DNA of 64,000 nt from Phycisphaeraceae bacterium (GCA_019636495.1 JAHBXL010000006.1:148417-212416), one strand, 5' to 3'; shown: positions 28,070 through 38,120, numbered from the stretch's first letter. Notes: generated by a model from the letters alone, not told the origin. Made by a program: numbers and translations.

Positions 28070-28153
28070 ACCCGGAACCCGGAACCCGGAACCCGGAACC
28101 CGAGACCCGGAAACTGAGACCCGGAACCCGACTCAGGACTAAGGACTCAGGAC
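28070..28153. repeat. 7-base tandem repeat (ACCCGGA, then TCAGGAC)
   Basis: Nine consecutive 7-base units, mostly ACCCGGA, run from 28070 to 28132. Three units of TCAGGAC/TAAGGAC follow without a break of register. The array sits between the methyltransferase start and the ABC permease stop. Confidence 0.85.
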
Positions 28154-28167
28154 TGCCCTTCCAATCT

Positions 28168-29913
28168 CTACACCCGGAAGATCGACCCCAGTTTCTTGCC
28201 CATGAGCGCTGCCGCGCCGACGAGGGTGACGGTGAGCAGGGCCATGCCCCACACGCCCATGGCGCTGGCGATGTAGGGCCCATCGCCCAAGCGATTGAGG
28301 AACATGAAGATCGCCTTGGTGATGGGGAAGTCCTTCTGCTGCTGCGCGAGGATGAGCGAGTCGGAGACTTCGAGCATGCAGAAACTGAACGCCAGCAGCG
28401 CGCCGGCCGTCAGGTTCGCGGCGATGAGCGGCAGGATCACCTTGCGCACGGCGTACGGCCGCGATGCGCCGAGGTTCATTGCCGCTTCCTCGAGTTCGCC
28501 GCTGGTCTGCTGCAGGCCCGCGACGGTGGCGCGGACGATGTAGGGCAATCGCCGCACGGCGTAGGCGATGATGAGCAGCGGGATCGGGTTGGGTGTCACG
28601 CCCGTCACCGACACCAGCCCCTCGAGCGGCTGGCCCTTGCCAAAGGGCCACCCCAGCGACACGGCCACGAACCCGAAGGCCATGACCAGACCGGGCACAG
28701 CCAGCGGCAGCATGCACAGCGCATCCAGCACGCCGCGGCCGCGGATATTGGTGCGCACCAAGACCCAGCCGATGAGGATGCCGAGCAGCAGGTCGATGGC
28801 GACGGCGGCCGTTGCGAGTTTGAGCGAGTTGACGATGGAGCGGAAACTCTCGGGGTGACCGAGTGCGATGCCGAAGTGCTCGAGCGTGAAACTGGTCGGC
28901 AGGACGGTCTGGTACCACTGTCCCGGCGCGGTGAGCGCGAGCAGGATCACGCCCACGTGGGGGAGCAGCGCGCACGTGGTGACGAGTGTGAACAACCCGG
29001 TGACGGCCCAGGCACCGATGCCCGTCAGCCGGCGCTCGCCCCCGGCGCGCGAGGCCTTGGAGTACATCGCGTAGGCGCGCCCCCCGAAGAACACGCGCCC
29101 CAGCGTGTAGATCGTGATCGCCGAGAACAGCATCACCACCGTCAGCGCGTACGGCTCCGCGCTGGTTTCGACCTCTTTCAGGCCGGTGAAGATCTGCACC
29201 GGCGTGACCTCCGCGTAGTCGAACACCAGCGGCGTGCCCAGTTCGGTGAAACTCCAGATGAAAACGATCGTCGCGCCGGCGAACAGGCCCGGCCTGATCA
29301 GCGGCAGGGTGATGGTGAAGAACCGGCGCAACGGCCCGCAGCCCAGGTTCTCGGCCGCCTCTTCGAGCGCGGGATCGAGGTTCGCCAGCGCGGCGGTCGC
29401 GTTCAGATAGATGATCGGGTACAGTGCCAACGCCTGCAGCCCAACCACGCCCCAGAACTTGGCGTTGCCGAGGAAGTCCATCTGCGCGCCCAGCAGCGAG
29501 TTGATCGCCCCCTCGCGGCCGAGCAGCGCCTGCATGCCCAGCGCACCCACGAACGGCGGCAGGATCAGCGGCACGAGAATCAACGACCCAAAGACCGCCT
29601 TGAAAGGAAAGCGGTACTTCGCCGCGCACACCGCAAGCGGCAGCGCGATCAGGATCGTGAGGACCGTGGTAGTGGCGGCGATGCGGAAGGAGTTGAAAAG
29701 GCCGCGCAGCAGGCGCGGGTCCTGAAACACCAGTGAGAGGTGGTCCAGCGTGAACCGCCGCGAACCCGCGGCATCGACCTTCACGAACGCGCCGCCGACC
29801 GTCAGCGCAATCGGATACAGAAGCGTCACGCACAGCAGCGCGATCAGGAACGCCAGCAGCACGTAGTGCGGCGCGGACCTGTGCAAACGAAAACCGGACG
29901 ACTGCGCGAGCAT
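28168..29913 (-). CDS. Fused iron(III)-type ABC transporter permease
   Basis: 581 residues from the ATG at 29913; the frame continues upstream to 30042 without signal-like sequence. There are about twelve hydrophobic segments. Two EAA loops, EEAAENLGCGPLRRFF and EEAAMNLGASRPYAVR, each followed by TLPLIRPG- or LPLIAAN-type sequence, contact the ATPase. The two-permease fusion is typical of FbpB/ThiP-type importers of ferric iron, thiamine or polyamines. No binding protein or ATPase gene is adjacent. It is divergent from the S8 protease gene. Confidence 0.85.
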   Translation of the reverse strand: MLAQSSGFRLHRSAPHYVLLAFLIALLCVTLLYPIALTVGGAFVKVDAAGSRRFTLDHLSLVFQDPRLLRGLFNSFRIAATTTVLTILIALPLAVCAAKYRFPFKAVFGSLILVPLILPPFVGALGMQALLGREGAINSLLGAQMDFLGNAKFWGVVGLQALALYPIIYLNATAALANLDPALEEAAENLGCGPLRRFFTITLPLIRPGLFAGATIVFIWSFTELGTPLVFDYAEVTPVQIFTGLKEVETSAEPYALTVVMLFSAITIYTLGRVFFGGRAYAMYSKASRAGGERRLTGIGAWAVTGLFTLVTTCALLPHVGVILLALTAPGQWYQTVLPTSFTLEHFGIALGHPESFRSIVNSLKLATAAVAIDLLLGILIGWVLVRTNIRGRGVLDALCMLPLAVPGLVMAFGFVAVSLGWPFGKGQPLEGLVSVTGVTPNPIPLLIIAYAVRRLPYIVRATVAGLQQTSGELEEAAMNLGASRPYAVRKVILPLIAANLTAGALLAFSFCMLEVSDSLILAQQQKDFPITKAIFMFLNRLGDGPYIASAMGVWGMALLTVTLVGAAALMGKKLGSIFRV

Positions 29914-30096
29914 GGGCCGGGAGTGTACTGGAAGCGGCCGCTGCAAACCCGGCGGGGCCATGAACATGCCGACAAGCCCGATAAACCTGTGAAAACGAGC
30001 GATTTCAGACAAGAACCGCCGAGATTTCGCTGCGTATAGCACCGGCCTCGCAAGGACGGCGATTCCCCGGATTGGGTCTCTTTCTGGTTCGGATCG

Positions 30097-30124
30097 TTGC
30101 TCTGAGTGCGGCCTGCGTTAGACT
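30097..30124 (+). promoter_or_regulatory. Possible promoter of the S8 protease gene
   Basis: TTGCTC and TAGACT with 16-base spacing, 70 bases before the start codon. Confidence 0.4.
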
Positions 30125-30193
30125 GGCATTGTCGGGTTGGGGCGTTCGCCCCGCACTCGGTCCGTGACCCGGCAGGTTTGATCGGAGGCGTGG

Positions 30194-32665
30194 ATGCGAA
30201 ATCGATGTGCGTCGTTGTCGGCCCCGACGGCCGGCCGGTGTGTGCAACTCGGTGTGATTGCCGCGCTTCTGAGCGTGTGCGGTCTGGCCGCGGCGAGTGT
30301 TGATGTTCCCGCGCACGCGCCGGGAAAGAGCCTTCTGCAACTGCGGACCGGCGACTTTGAGACGACGCCCGACAAGAACTTCCTCCTGACCAACACCGGG
30401 TTCGCGGCCGGCTGGCACGTGGTGCAACTCGACGGCCCGATGACCGCCGCGCGGCACGAGGCGCTGACCCTGGCGGGCCTGCGCCTGACCAGTTACCTGC
30501 CCGCGAATGCATGGATCGAGCCGCTGGATGCCGATCGCCTCGATGCGCTGCGGGCGCTCCCGTTTGTGGAGTGGATCGGCGCGTACAGCGTCGAGTGGAA
30601 GATCGACCCGGAGTTGGCCGCGCGGCCGTACAAGACGGTCTATCGCCAGGACTTGCACGATCGAGGCATGTGCAAGGTCGTGGTCGTGCTCTTTGAGGGC
30701 GAAAAGACCGGCGAGATCGCCGCGGCGCTCGCGGCGGCCAAGGCCGATGTCCTCGACTCGAACTTCGTCGGCGGCCAGTGGTTGATCGACGCGGAGATGA
30801 CTCCCGCGGCGGCGCGGGATCTGGCGTCGCTGGCATCGGTGCAGTTCATCGAAGATGCACCGGAGGGCTCGTTCCGCAACGATTCGACGCGCTGGATCAT
30901 CCAGAGCAACGTGAGCGGGCAGTTGCCGCTGTGGAACGCGGGGCTGACCGGGCTCGGCCAGGTGGCCGGAGTGATCGACGGCACGCCGCGGATCACACAC
31001 TGCATGTTCTCGGACACGGTCGCGCCGGGCCCGACGCACCGCAAGTTCATCGGCTGGCGGAACGCCGGCAGCAACGATACCCACGGAACACACGTTTCGG
31101 GAACGATCGCCGGCGACCAGACGCCCTTCAACGCGTACACCACGCACGACGGGATTGCGTACCGCGCGAAGATGTCGTTCTCGAACGCGAGCACCATCTG
31201 GTCGAGCACGGGCACGCTGGAGCCGCGGCTCAACGACGCGTTCAACGACGGCGCCCGGGTGCACAGCAACTCGTGGGGCGACGACGGCACGACCGCGTAC
31301 ACGACCTGGTGCCGACAGATCGACGTGCACACCTGGAACAACCAGGACAGCGTGGTGGCGTTCGCCGTCAGCAACCAATCGACGCTCAAGACGCCCGAGA
31401 ACTCGATCAACGTGCTGGCCGTCGGAGCGACCAGCGACACGCCCAACCAGGCCAACCGCTGCTACGGCGGCGTCGGCCCAACCGCCGATGGACGGCGCAA
31501 GCCCGAGATCTACGCGCCGGGCTGCGACACCGTCTCCGCCAGCAACAGTGCGTGCGGCACGACAAGCCTCTCGGGAACGTCGATGGCCTGCCCCGCGGTG
31601 TCCGCCGGCGGACTGCTGGTGCGGCAATATTACACCGAGGGCTTCCACCCCAGCGGCGCGGCGAACGCGGCCGACGCTTTCACGCCCACCGGCGCGCTCA
31701 TCCGCGCCACGCTGCTCAACGGCACCGTCGACATGACTGGTGTGACCGGCTACCCCTCCAACGCCGAGGGCTGGGGCCGCCTGCTGCTCGACAACGCGCT
31801 GTACTTCCCCGCGGACACCACCCGCAAACTCTGGCTGCGCGATGTGCGACACGCCTCCGGCGGGTTGACGACCGGACAGGTGGCCGAATACCAGTTCCAG
31901 TGCAACGGGTCGCAGTCGCCGCTCAAGGTGACAATGGTCTTCACCGCGCCGCCCGCGGCGGTCAACGCCTCCAACCCCGTCATCAACAACCTCGACCTTG
32001 AAGTCGTCGCCCCCTCGGGCACAACCTATTTCGGCAACGTGTTCACATCGGGCCAGTCGTCAGCGGGTGGCACGGCCGACCTCCGAAACAGTGTCGAGCA
32101 GGTTCTCATCAACACGCCGACAAGCGGCACGTGGACGGTGCGTGTGCGCGGCACGGCCGTGAACCAGGGACCGCAGGGCTTCGCGATCGTCGCCTCCGGC
32201 AACATCGGCGATGCGTGCACGGGCGCACCGATCATCTCGCACCCACAGGACATGACGGTAGACGAGGGGCAGAGCGTGACGCTCTCGGTGGTCGCGTCCG
32301 GTGTCGGCCTGCAGTACCAGTGGCGTCGCAACGGCATGTCGCTGAGCAACAACTCGCGGACCAGCGGCGTGCAATCGTCGACGCTCTTCATCGACCCCGT
32401 GCTGGCGGGCGATGCGGGCAACTACGACGTGCTGGTCATCAACGCCTGCACGAGCGTGCCGAGCAATATTGCCGTGTTGACCGTCAACATCCCCAATCCC
32501 TGCCCGCCGGACATCGACGGCACGCCGGGCCTGAGCGTCAGCGACATCTTCACGTTCCTGAGCCTGTGGTTCGCCAACGACCCGCAGGCCGACTGGGACG
32601 GCGCAAACGGCGTCGATGTCTCCGACATCTTCGCATACCTGTCTGATTGGTTTGCCGGCTGCTGA
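30194..32665 (+). CDS. Secreted subtilisin-like S8 protease with Ig-like and GC-type dockerin domains
   Basis: 823 residues. A signal peptide (about 1-35) and an N-terminal propeptide-like region precede the S8 domain. The catalytic triad is visible: Asp 262 in VIDGTPRI, His 297 in NDTHGTHVSG and Ser 463 in LSGTSMACP. The P-domain-like region follows (DNLDLEVVAPSG-type strands), then an Ig-like domain around residues 680-770 (GQSVTLSVVASG...YQWRRNG). The end is two dockerin repeats, [14 protein letters not shown] and VDVSDIFAYLSDWF, finishing AGC. It would be exported and held at the cell surface. Confidence 0.9.
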   Translation: MRNRCASLSAPTAGRCVQLGVIAALLSVCGLAAASVDVPAHAPGKSLLQLRTGDFETTPDKNFLLTNTGFAAGWHVVQLDGPMTAARHEALTLAGLRLTSYLPANAWIEPLDADRLDALRALPFVEWIGAYSVEWKIDPELAARPYKTVYRQDLHDRGMCKVVVVLFEGEKTGEIAAALAAAKADVLDSNFVGGQWLIDAEMTPAAARDLASLASVQFIEDAPEGSFRNDSTRWIIQSNVSGQLPLWNAGLTGLGQVAGVIDGTPRITHCMFSDTVAPGPTHRKFIGWRNAGSNDTHGTHVSGTIAGDQTPFNAYTTHDGIAYRAKMSFSNASTIWSSTGTLEPRLNDAFNDGARVHSNSWGDDGTTAYTTWCRQIDVHTWNNQDSVVAFAVSNQSTLKTPENSINVLAVGATSDTPNQANRCYGGVGPTADGRRKPEIYAPGCDTVSASNSACGTTSLSGTSMACPAVSAGGLLVRQYYTEGFHPSGAANAADAFTPTGALIRATLLNGTVDMTGVTGYPSNAEGWGRLLLDNALYFPADTTRKLWLRDVRHASGGLTTGQVAEYQFQCNGSQSPLKVTMVFTAPPAAVNASNPVINNLDLEVVAPSGTTYFGNVFTSGQSSAGGTADLRNSVEQVLINTPTSGTWTVRVRGTAVNQGPQGFAIVASGNIGDACTGAPIISHPQDMTVDEGQSVTLSVVASGVGLQYQWRRNGMSLSNNSRTSGVQSSTLFIDPVLAGDAGNYDVLVINACTSVPSNIAVLTVNIPNPCPPDIDGTPGLSVSDIFTFLSLWFANDPQADWDGANGVDVSDIFAYLSDWFAGC

Positions 32666-32702
32666 GTCGGCGCAAGTCACTCGTGGGACGGGCCTTGAAA
32701 CT

Positions 32703-32741
32703 CCGCCGCGGCCAGATCGCCGCGGCGGCCGGGTGAGCGCT
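32703..32741 (+). terminator. Probable terminator after the S8 protease gene
   Basis: A perfect 10-base-pair stem (CCGCCGCGGC / GCCGCGGCGG) with a 6-base loop, followed 10 bases later by TTTT; the T-run is not immediate. Confidence 0.45.
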
Positions 32742-32788
32742 TTTCAATAGATGGCCGATGCGCGGCCGCGAACGACGAGGACACGATC

Positions 32789-35596
32789 ATGAAGCATGGC
32801 ACGAACCGGATCCTGATGGCGGCGACGGCGGTACTCCTCTCGACGGGCATGGCGCTGGGCGCCGATGCCGCGGCGTGGGGGAGCGGCGTTCAGCAGGCGC
32901 ACGCCGCGCTTCTGGCGCGTCAGCCGGGCGCAGAAGTGCTGACCACCGCCGGCCGCGTGACGTGCGTGTACGGTCCGGCGTTCTCGCACGGGCCGACGCC
33001 GCAGGCCAGCGCCATCCGGTTCTTGCGCGACTCGGCCGGGCTCCTTGGCGCGGAGTTTGCGGACCTGATTCCCGGCGGCCTGAACGCCGACGGCGCGCAC
33101 CTGCTGCCGGTGTATTGGGACGCTAAGAAGAATGACTTCCGCTTCACGCTCGTGTCGTTCCTGCAGACACGCGACGGACTGCCGGTGTGGAAGTCCGATG
33201 TCCGGCTGCTGGTCCGCAACGATGAGAACTCACCGCTGGTGCTGGTGACCAGCGGGCTCAAGTCGCTGGGCAACTTCCGCGTTGCGCCCGGTGCGCAGGC
33301 CGCGGCGATCGACCAGGCCGCCGCGAACGAATCGGCCCGCGGCATCTTCCCGAAACTCGACCGGTTCGATGCCGGACGGCTTGTGATCTTCGCGGGGACG
33401 CCCGACCTTCCCGCCCCGCCCGCGCTGGCATGGGAGTTGGTCGCGCACGGGCCCGCCGGCGCCGACGGCGTGCCGCAGCAGTGGCTGTTTATCGTCGATG
33501 CGCTGAACGGCGTGGTGCTGCACCGCGAAAGCCAGATCCACCACGTGGACATCGTCGGCACGGTCAGCGGCATGGCCACCAACAGTTATTCGGCGGATGC
33601 CTGCTCGCCTGAGGCTCTGGCGCCGATGCCCTACGCCCGTGTGCAGGTGTCCGGCGGCAACGTCGCGTTCGCCGATGCGAACGGCAACTTCACGATTCCG
33701 CACGGCGGGTCGTCGTCGGTGACGGTGACCAGTTCGCCCCGCGGCCAGTGGTTCCGCGTGTTCAACCAGGCGCAGACCACGACGACGCTCTCGCAGTCGG
33801 TAACCCCCCCGGGGCCGGTGAACTTCGTCCACAACCCGCTCAACGACTCTGAGATGGTCCGCGCCGAAGTGAACGCGTATGTGCAGTCCAACATCGTGCG
33901 CGACATGGTGCTGGCATATCACCCGTCGTACCCGGGCGTGGCAAACGTCACCGAGTTCGCGGTGAACGTGAACATCGCCAACACGTGCAACGCGTTCTAC
34001 AACGGCACGTCGATCAACTTCTACACCGCGGGCGGCGGGTGCAACAACACGGCGTTCGGATCGGTCGTGCACCACGAGTACGGCCACCACCTGGTGCAGT
34101 CGGCCGGCTCGGGGCAGGGCGCCTACGGCGAAGGCTTCAGCGACGTGACGGCCCTTCTGATCACCGACGATTCGCGCCTGGGCATCGGCTTCCAGACCTG
34201 CGCCAACGGCATCCGCAACGCGAACAACACCTGCCAGTACCTCGCATCGGGCTGCTCGACCTGCGGCAGCGCGGCGCACTCGTGCGGCATGCTGCTCTCG
34301 GGCTGCGTGTGGAGCGTGCGGAACAACTTGTTGGCCACGAACCCCGCCGACTACCGCGAGATTCTCAGCGCGCTGGCGATCAACTCGCCGCTGATGCACG
34401 TGGGATCCACGATCGCACACGACATCACGATCACCTTCCTGACGCTGGACGACAACGACTCCAACATCATGAACGGCACGCCCCACTACCACCAGATCAA
34501 CAACGGCTTCTCCGATCACAGCCTGCCCGGCCCGACACTGCCAAGCATCGGCTTTGAGTTCCCCGACGGCCTGCCGCAGGTGATCTCGCCGACCGCGGGC
34601 GCCACGATCCGCGTACGGGTCATGCCGATCTCCGGCGCGCCGCAGCCGGGCGTGGCATCGTTTGCGTACAACATCGGCGCGGGCTGGGTGGCTGGCGCGT
34701 TGACGCCCGTCGGCGAGAACCTGTACGACGCACACGTGCCGGCATCGCCCTGCGGCACCCAAGTGCGGTACTACTTCGCCGCGCGGGACACCGAGAACCT
34801 GCTGGTCTACCACCCCTCCGGCGCGCCATCGTCGTGGATGACCTCGATCAGCGCTTCGGGCCAGGAGACCGTCTTTACCGACGACTTTGAGATTCACCGC
34901 GGCTGGACCGTCGGCGCGCCGACCGACACCGCCACGCTCGGCATCTGGGTGCGGGTCGATCCCAACGGCACGGCGGCCCAACCCGAAGACGACCACACGC
35001 CCGACCCCGGCACGCAGTGCTTCGTGACCGGCAATGCGCCCCCGGGCGCCGCGCTGGGCGCCGAGGACGTGGACAACGGTGCCACGACGCTCACGAGCCC
35101 GACGCTGGATCTCTCGGGCGTTGTTGCGCCGAAGATCGGCTACTGGCGCTGGTACTCGAACAACACCGGCGCCGCGCCCGGAGCCGATGTCTTCGTCGTC
35201 GATATCTCCAACGACGGCGGCGCAACGTGGGTCAACGTCGAGACCGTCGGCCCGACGGGTCCCGAGACGGTCGGCGGCTGGCGCTACTACGAGTTCAACG
35301 TGGAAGACCGGATCGCGCCGACGTCCAACATGAAGTTGCGGTTCGTCGCCTCCGACTTCGGGGCGGGCTCACTTGTCGAGGCCGCGTTGGACGATTTCTT
35401 CGTCACCGCGTTCACGTGCCCGTCCGCATGCCCCGCCGACTTCGACGGCAATGGGACCGTGGAGGTTGCCGACATCTTCCAGTTCCTGTCGGCCTGGTTC
35501 GCAAGCGACCCCGCCGCGGACATCGACGGCACCCCCGGCTTGCAGGTTTCGGACATCTTTGTCTTCCTCTCTCACTACTTCACCCCGTGCCCGTGA
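32789..35596 (+). CDS. Secreted M36-like metallopeptidase with GC-type dockerin
   Basis: 935 residues with a signal peptide (MAATAVLLSTGMALG). An FTP/PepSY-like propeptide spans about residues 30-250 (VKSDVRLLVR- and LVLVTSGLKSLG-type strands). The zinc site is HEYGHH (His 429, Glu 430, His 433), with Glu 448 in GEGFSD as third ligand, as in fungalysin/thermolysin-type enzymes. After the catalytic domain there are beta-sandwich regions, then the dockerin: VEVADIFQFLSAWF and LQVSDIFVFLSHYF, ending PCP. It is the second of three consecutive secreted proteases. Confidence 0.85.
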   Translation: MKHGTNRILMAATAVLLSTGMALGADAAAWGSGVQQAHAALLARQPGAEVLTTAGRVTCVYGPAFSHGPTPQASAIRFLRDSAGLLGAEFADLIPGGLNADGAHLLPVYWDAKKNDFRFTLVSFLQTRDGLPVWKSDVRLLVRNDENSPLVLVTSGLKSLGNFRVAPGAQAAAIDQAAANESARGIFPKLDRFDAGRLVIFAGTPDLPAPPALAWELVAHGPAGADGVPQQWLFIVDALNGVVLHRESQIHHVDIVGTVSGMATNSYSADACSPEALAPMPYARVQVSGGNVAFADANGNFTIPHGGSSSVTVTSSPRGQWFRVFNQAQTTTTLSQSVTPPGPVNFVHNPLNDSEMVRAEVNAYVQSNIVRDMVLAYHPSYPGVANVTEFAVNVNIANTCNAFYNGTSINFYTAGGGCNNTAFGSVVHHEYGHHLVQSAGSGQGAYGEGFSDVTALLITDDSRLGIGFQTCANGIRNANNTCQYLASGCSTCGSAAHSCGMLLSGCVWSVRNNLLATNPADYREILSALAINSPLMHVGSTIAHDITITFLTLDDNDSNIMNGTPHYHQINNGFSDHSLPGPTLPSIGFEFPDGLPQVISPTAGATIRVRVMPISGAPQPGVASFAYNIGAGWVAGALTPVGENLYDAHVPASPCGTQVRYYFAARDTENLLVYHPSGAPSSWMTSISASGQETVFTDDFEIHRGWTVGAPTDTATLGIWVRVDPNGTAAQPEDDHTPDPGTQCFVTGNAPPGAALGAEDVDNGATTLTSPTLDLSGVVAPKIGYWRWYSNNTGAAPGADVFVVDISNDGGATWVNVETVGPTGPETVGGWRYYEFNVEDRIAPTSNMKLRFVASDFGAGSLVEAALDDFFVTAFTCPSACPADFDGNGTVEVADIFQFLSAWFASDPAADIDGTPGLQVSDIFVFLSHYFTPCP

Positions 35597-35613
35597 GTGT
35601 TCGATAACCGTTG

Positions 35614-35661
35614 GGCTACCCGCAGAGCCCCGCTCAATCCGGGTAATTTTCGCGGGTAGCC
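35614..35661 (+). terminator. Hairpin after the M36-like peptidase gene
   Basis: A 10-base inverted repeat (GGCTACCCGC / GCGGGTAGCC) with a 28-base loop containing TTTT. It may be a terminator or a leader structure of the next gene. Confidence 0.4.
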
Positions 35662-35752
35662 TCTGGGCACGGGTGCATGCATCGTGTACGTTGTGATGGG
35701 CCGGACGCAACCGGGTTGCGCCCGGCTTTCATTCCACGTCCGTTGTTCAGCC

Positions 35753-38050
35753 ATGTGGAAGACCATGACCTTGAACCGTGCTGCCATCGCCGTCTGCGTT
35801 CTCGCCGCGGCCGGAGGAACGCTGCCGACTTCGCTTCACGCCGCGCCGGGAGTGCGTCCGGCGACGATGTCGCCCAACGACCCGATCACCCCGTTGCAGT
35901 CGGCGATCGAACGGGCCGTCGCGGAGAGTGAGTCGCCCGCTCGCACTCGCGGCACACTCATGCTGCGGATGGGCGCGTGGCCGACGTGCTACCGCGACGA
36001 CCTGACCGAGAAGGAGTGGCTCGAGATCTTCGAGCGCACGGGGCTGCTGGCCCCGGCCGATGGCTCGGGCGGACTGAACCCGCGGTACTACCTCGAACCC
36101 AACGCGTGGCTGGGGCAGGCGAGCATCCAGGCTTCCGGCAACGCCGCACGGGCGATGCTGACCTACTCCTTCCCGGACGATGGAACGATCTGGGGTCTCT
36201 CGCAGTCGGGCTTTGCAACAGGCCCGAACTCGCTGAACTCGTCGCTGGTGTCGGTGTTCGGCGATCTCGACCGCGGCCGCGAGATCGTCCGGCAGGCGAT
36301 CGCGTCGTGGCGCGCGTGGGTGGGCGTCGAGTACACCGAGGTCGCGGACAACAACTCCGCAATGGACCAGTTGACCACGCGCCAGGCAGCGCGCGGCGAC
36401 ATCCGGATCGGCGGCGTCGCGCTGACCACCGGCGCCGGCATCCTCGCGTACAACGCCTACCCGCTGGGCTCGGGCACGGGGTCGCTCTCGGGCGGGGACA
36501 TGGTCATCAACACGTCGTACTTTCTTCCCGCGTATCTGGCGAGCGTGGGCAACGACTATCGATACCTCCGCAACACGGTTGCGCACGAGCACGGGCACGG
36601 CCTGGGTCTGCGCCACGTCGTCCCCTGCGACCTGACCAAACTGATGGAGCCGCAGGTCGGCGGCGCGATCGGCGGGCTTCAGCACGACGACATCCGGGGC
36701 GGCCAGCGAAACTACGGCGACTTCTATTCCGGCAATCAGAGTTCGGCGACCCCCGCCGTGCTGGGCGAACTCTCGCTGCCGGGCCCGCGTTCGCTGCTGC
36801 TGCGCAATCTTTCAACGAACGGATCGGGCGGACCGAACGGCACCGCCGAGGACTGGTTCGTGTTCACGCTCGGCTCGGCACGGTCGGTCACGATCACAGT
36901 CACCCCGATCGGCTCCACCTACACGACCGCCCCGCAGACCTCGGGGTGCTCGGGCGGCTCAACCGCCGAGATCAACTCGCTGGAGGCGGGGAACCTGCTG
37001 CTGCAACTCCGCGGGCCAGTTCAGACGCTCATCGCCGAGTCCACGGCAGCGCCCGCGGGCCAAGCGGAGACGATCAACCTCGGTTCGCTCGCCGCGGGCA
37101 CCTATTTCATCCGAGTGCGCGATCACGGCAACAACCAGCAGACCAATCAGATCGTGCAGATGTACGACCTGCTGGTGCGGATCGCCGGGGCGCCGACCGC
37201 GCCCAGGGCCATTGCCGGACTGAACAAGCGCGTGCAGGCCGATTCGACAGCCTGGTTCATGGGCCACATCAACTCGCGCGCGACCGAGCCGGGGGCGACC
37301 CTGAACGCGGGGAGTTATGAGTGGGACTTCGACAACGATGGCCTGTTCGACAAGTCCGGCTCCCCCACGACGTACACCTACGTCTCCAACGGCTCGTACA
37401 CGGCAAGGCTGCGCGTCACCGACTCCAACGGCGTCTCGAGCACCGACTCGATCGGCGTCACGGTCTGGGGGGCCACCACCACGGTTGAGAGTGTGTCGCC
37501 TTCGATCGCCGCGCCCGGAACAACCGTGCCCGTCGTGATCACCGGGACGAACCTCAAGGGCGTCACCAGCGCGAGCCAGGTGACGGTCTCGGGCACCGGC
37601 GTGACCGTCACGGGTACACCAACCCCGAACTACCTCGGCACACAGATCACCGGGCTCTCGTTCGTCGTGGCGCCCGGCGCGCAACTGACGACTCGAAATG
37701 TGTCGGTGACCAACTCCGATGGCCAAGGGTCGGTCGGTTCGGGCATCGGCGTCTTTATCGTTGGCACACCCACCGGGGCCTGCTGCGTTGGCACGTCGTG
37801 CGCCGTCACCACCCAGGCGCAATGCGGCGGGACATGGTTGTCCGGCGTCGCATGCGGGCAGCACGGCAACCCGACCACGTGCTGCCCGGCCAACTTCGAT
37901 GGCGCAAACGGCGTGGACGTGCCGGACATCTTCGCCTTCCTGTCGGCGTGGTTTGCCGGGTTGCCATCGGCGAACTTCGACGGGGTGGGCGGCATCGCTG
38001 TTGCCGATATTTTCGCATTCCTTTCGGCATGGTTCGCCGGGTGTCCGTAA
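35753..38050 (+). CDS. Secreted matrixin-type metalloprotease with PKD, IPT/TIG and GC-type dockerin
   Basis: 765 residues from the ATG at 35753; an ATG at 35765 is possible. The signal peptide is NRAAIAVCVLAAAGG. The zinc motif is the full metzincin HEHGHGLGLRH (His 278 to His 288), with LMEP downstream as a Met-turn, so it is a matrixin-like protease. After it come PPC-like strands, a PKD domain (WDFDNDGLFD...LRVTDSNG), an IPT/TIG-like domain (VESVSPSIAAPGTTV), a Cys-rich segment (GACCVGTSC...TTCCP) and two repeats VDVPDIFAFLSAWF and IAVADIFAFLSAWF, ending AGCP. It is the third protease of the island. Confidence 0.85.
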   Translation: MWKTMTLNRAAIAVCVLAAAGGTLPTSLHAAPGVRPATMSPNDPITPLQSAIERAVAESESPARTRGTLMLRMGAWPTCYRDDLTEKEWLEIFERTGLLAPADGSGGLNPRYYLEPNAWLGQASIQASGNAARAMLTYSFPDDGTIWGLSQSGFATGPNSLNSSLVSVFGDLDRGREIVRQAIASWRAWVGVEYTEVADNNSAMDQLTTRQAARGDIRIGGVALTTGAGILAYNAYPLGSGTGSLSGGDMVINTSYFLPAYLASVGNDYRYLRNTVAHEHGHGLGLRHVVPCDLTKLMEPQVGGAIGGLQHDDIRGGQRNYGDFYSGNQSSATPAVLGELSLPGPRSLLLRNLSTNGSGGPNGTAEDWFVFTLGSARSVTITVTPIGSTYTTAPQTSGCSGGSTAEINSLEAGNLLLQLRGPVQTLIAESTAAPAGQAETINLGSLAAGTYFIRVRDHGNNQQTNQIVQMYDLLVRIAGAPTAPRAIAGLNKRVQADSTAWFMGHINSRATEPGATLNAGSYEWDFDNDGLFDKSGSPTTYTYVSNGSYTARLRVTDSNGVSSTDSIGVTVWGATTTVESVSPSIAAPGTTVPVVITGTNLKGVTSASQVTVSGTGVTVTGTPTPNYLGTQITGLSFVVAPGAQLTTRNVSVTNSDGQGSVGSGIGVFIVGTPTGACCVGTSCAVTTQAQCGGTWLSGVACGQHGNPTTCCPANFDGANGVDVPDIFAFLSAWFAGLPSANFDGVGGIAVADIFAFLSAWFAGCP

Positions 38051-38120
38051 GGGCGTTCGCAGTACGGTCGGACCGCCGGACCGAGAACCCCACCCATTCT
38101 TGAGCGATTCGCAGAAACCC

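Noticed and set aside
28070..28153. CRISPR array
   Set aside because: The units are only 7 bases with no spacers and no cas genes nearby.
30194..38050. A cellulosome-type gene cluster
   Set aside because: No scaffoldin, cohesin or cellulase was seen; the dockerins are of the GC type and attached to proteases.
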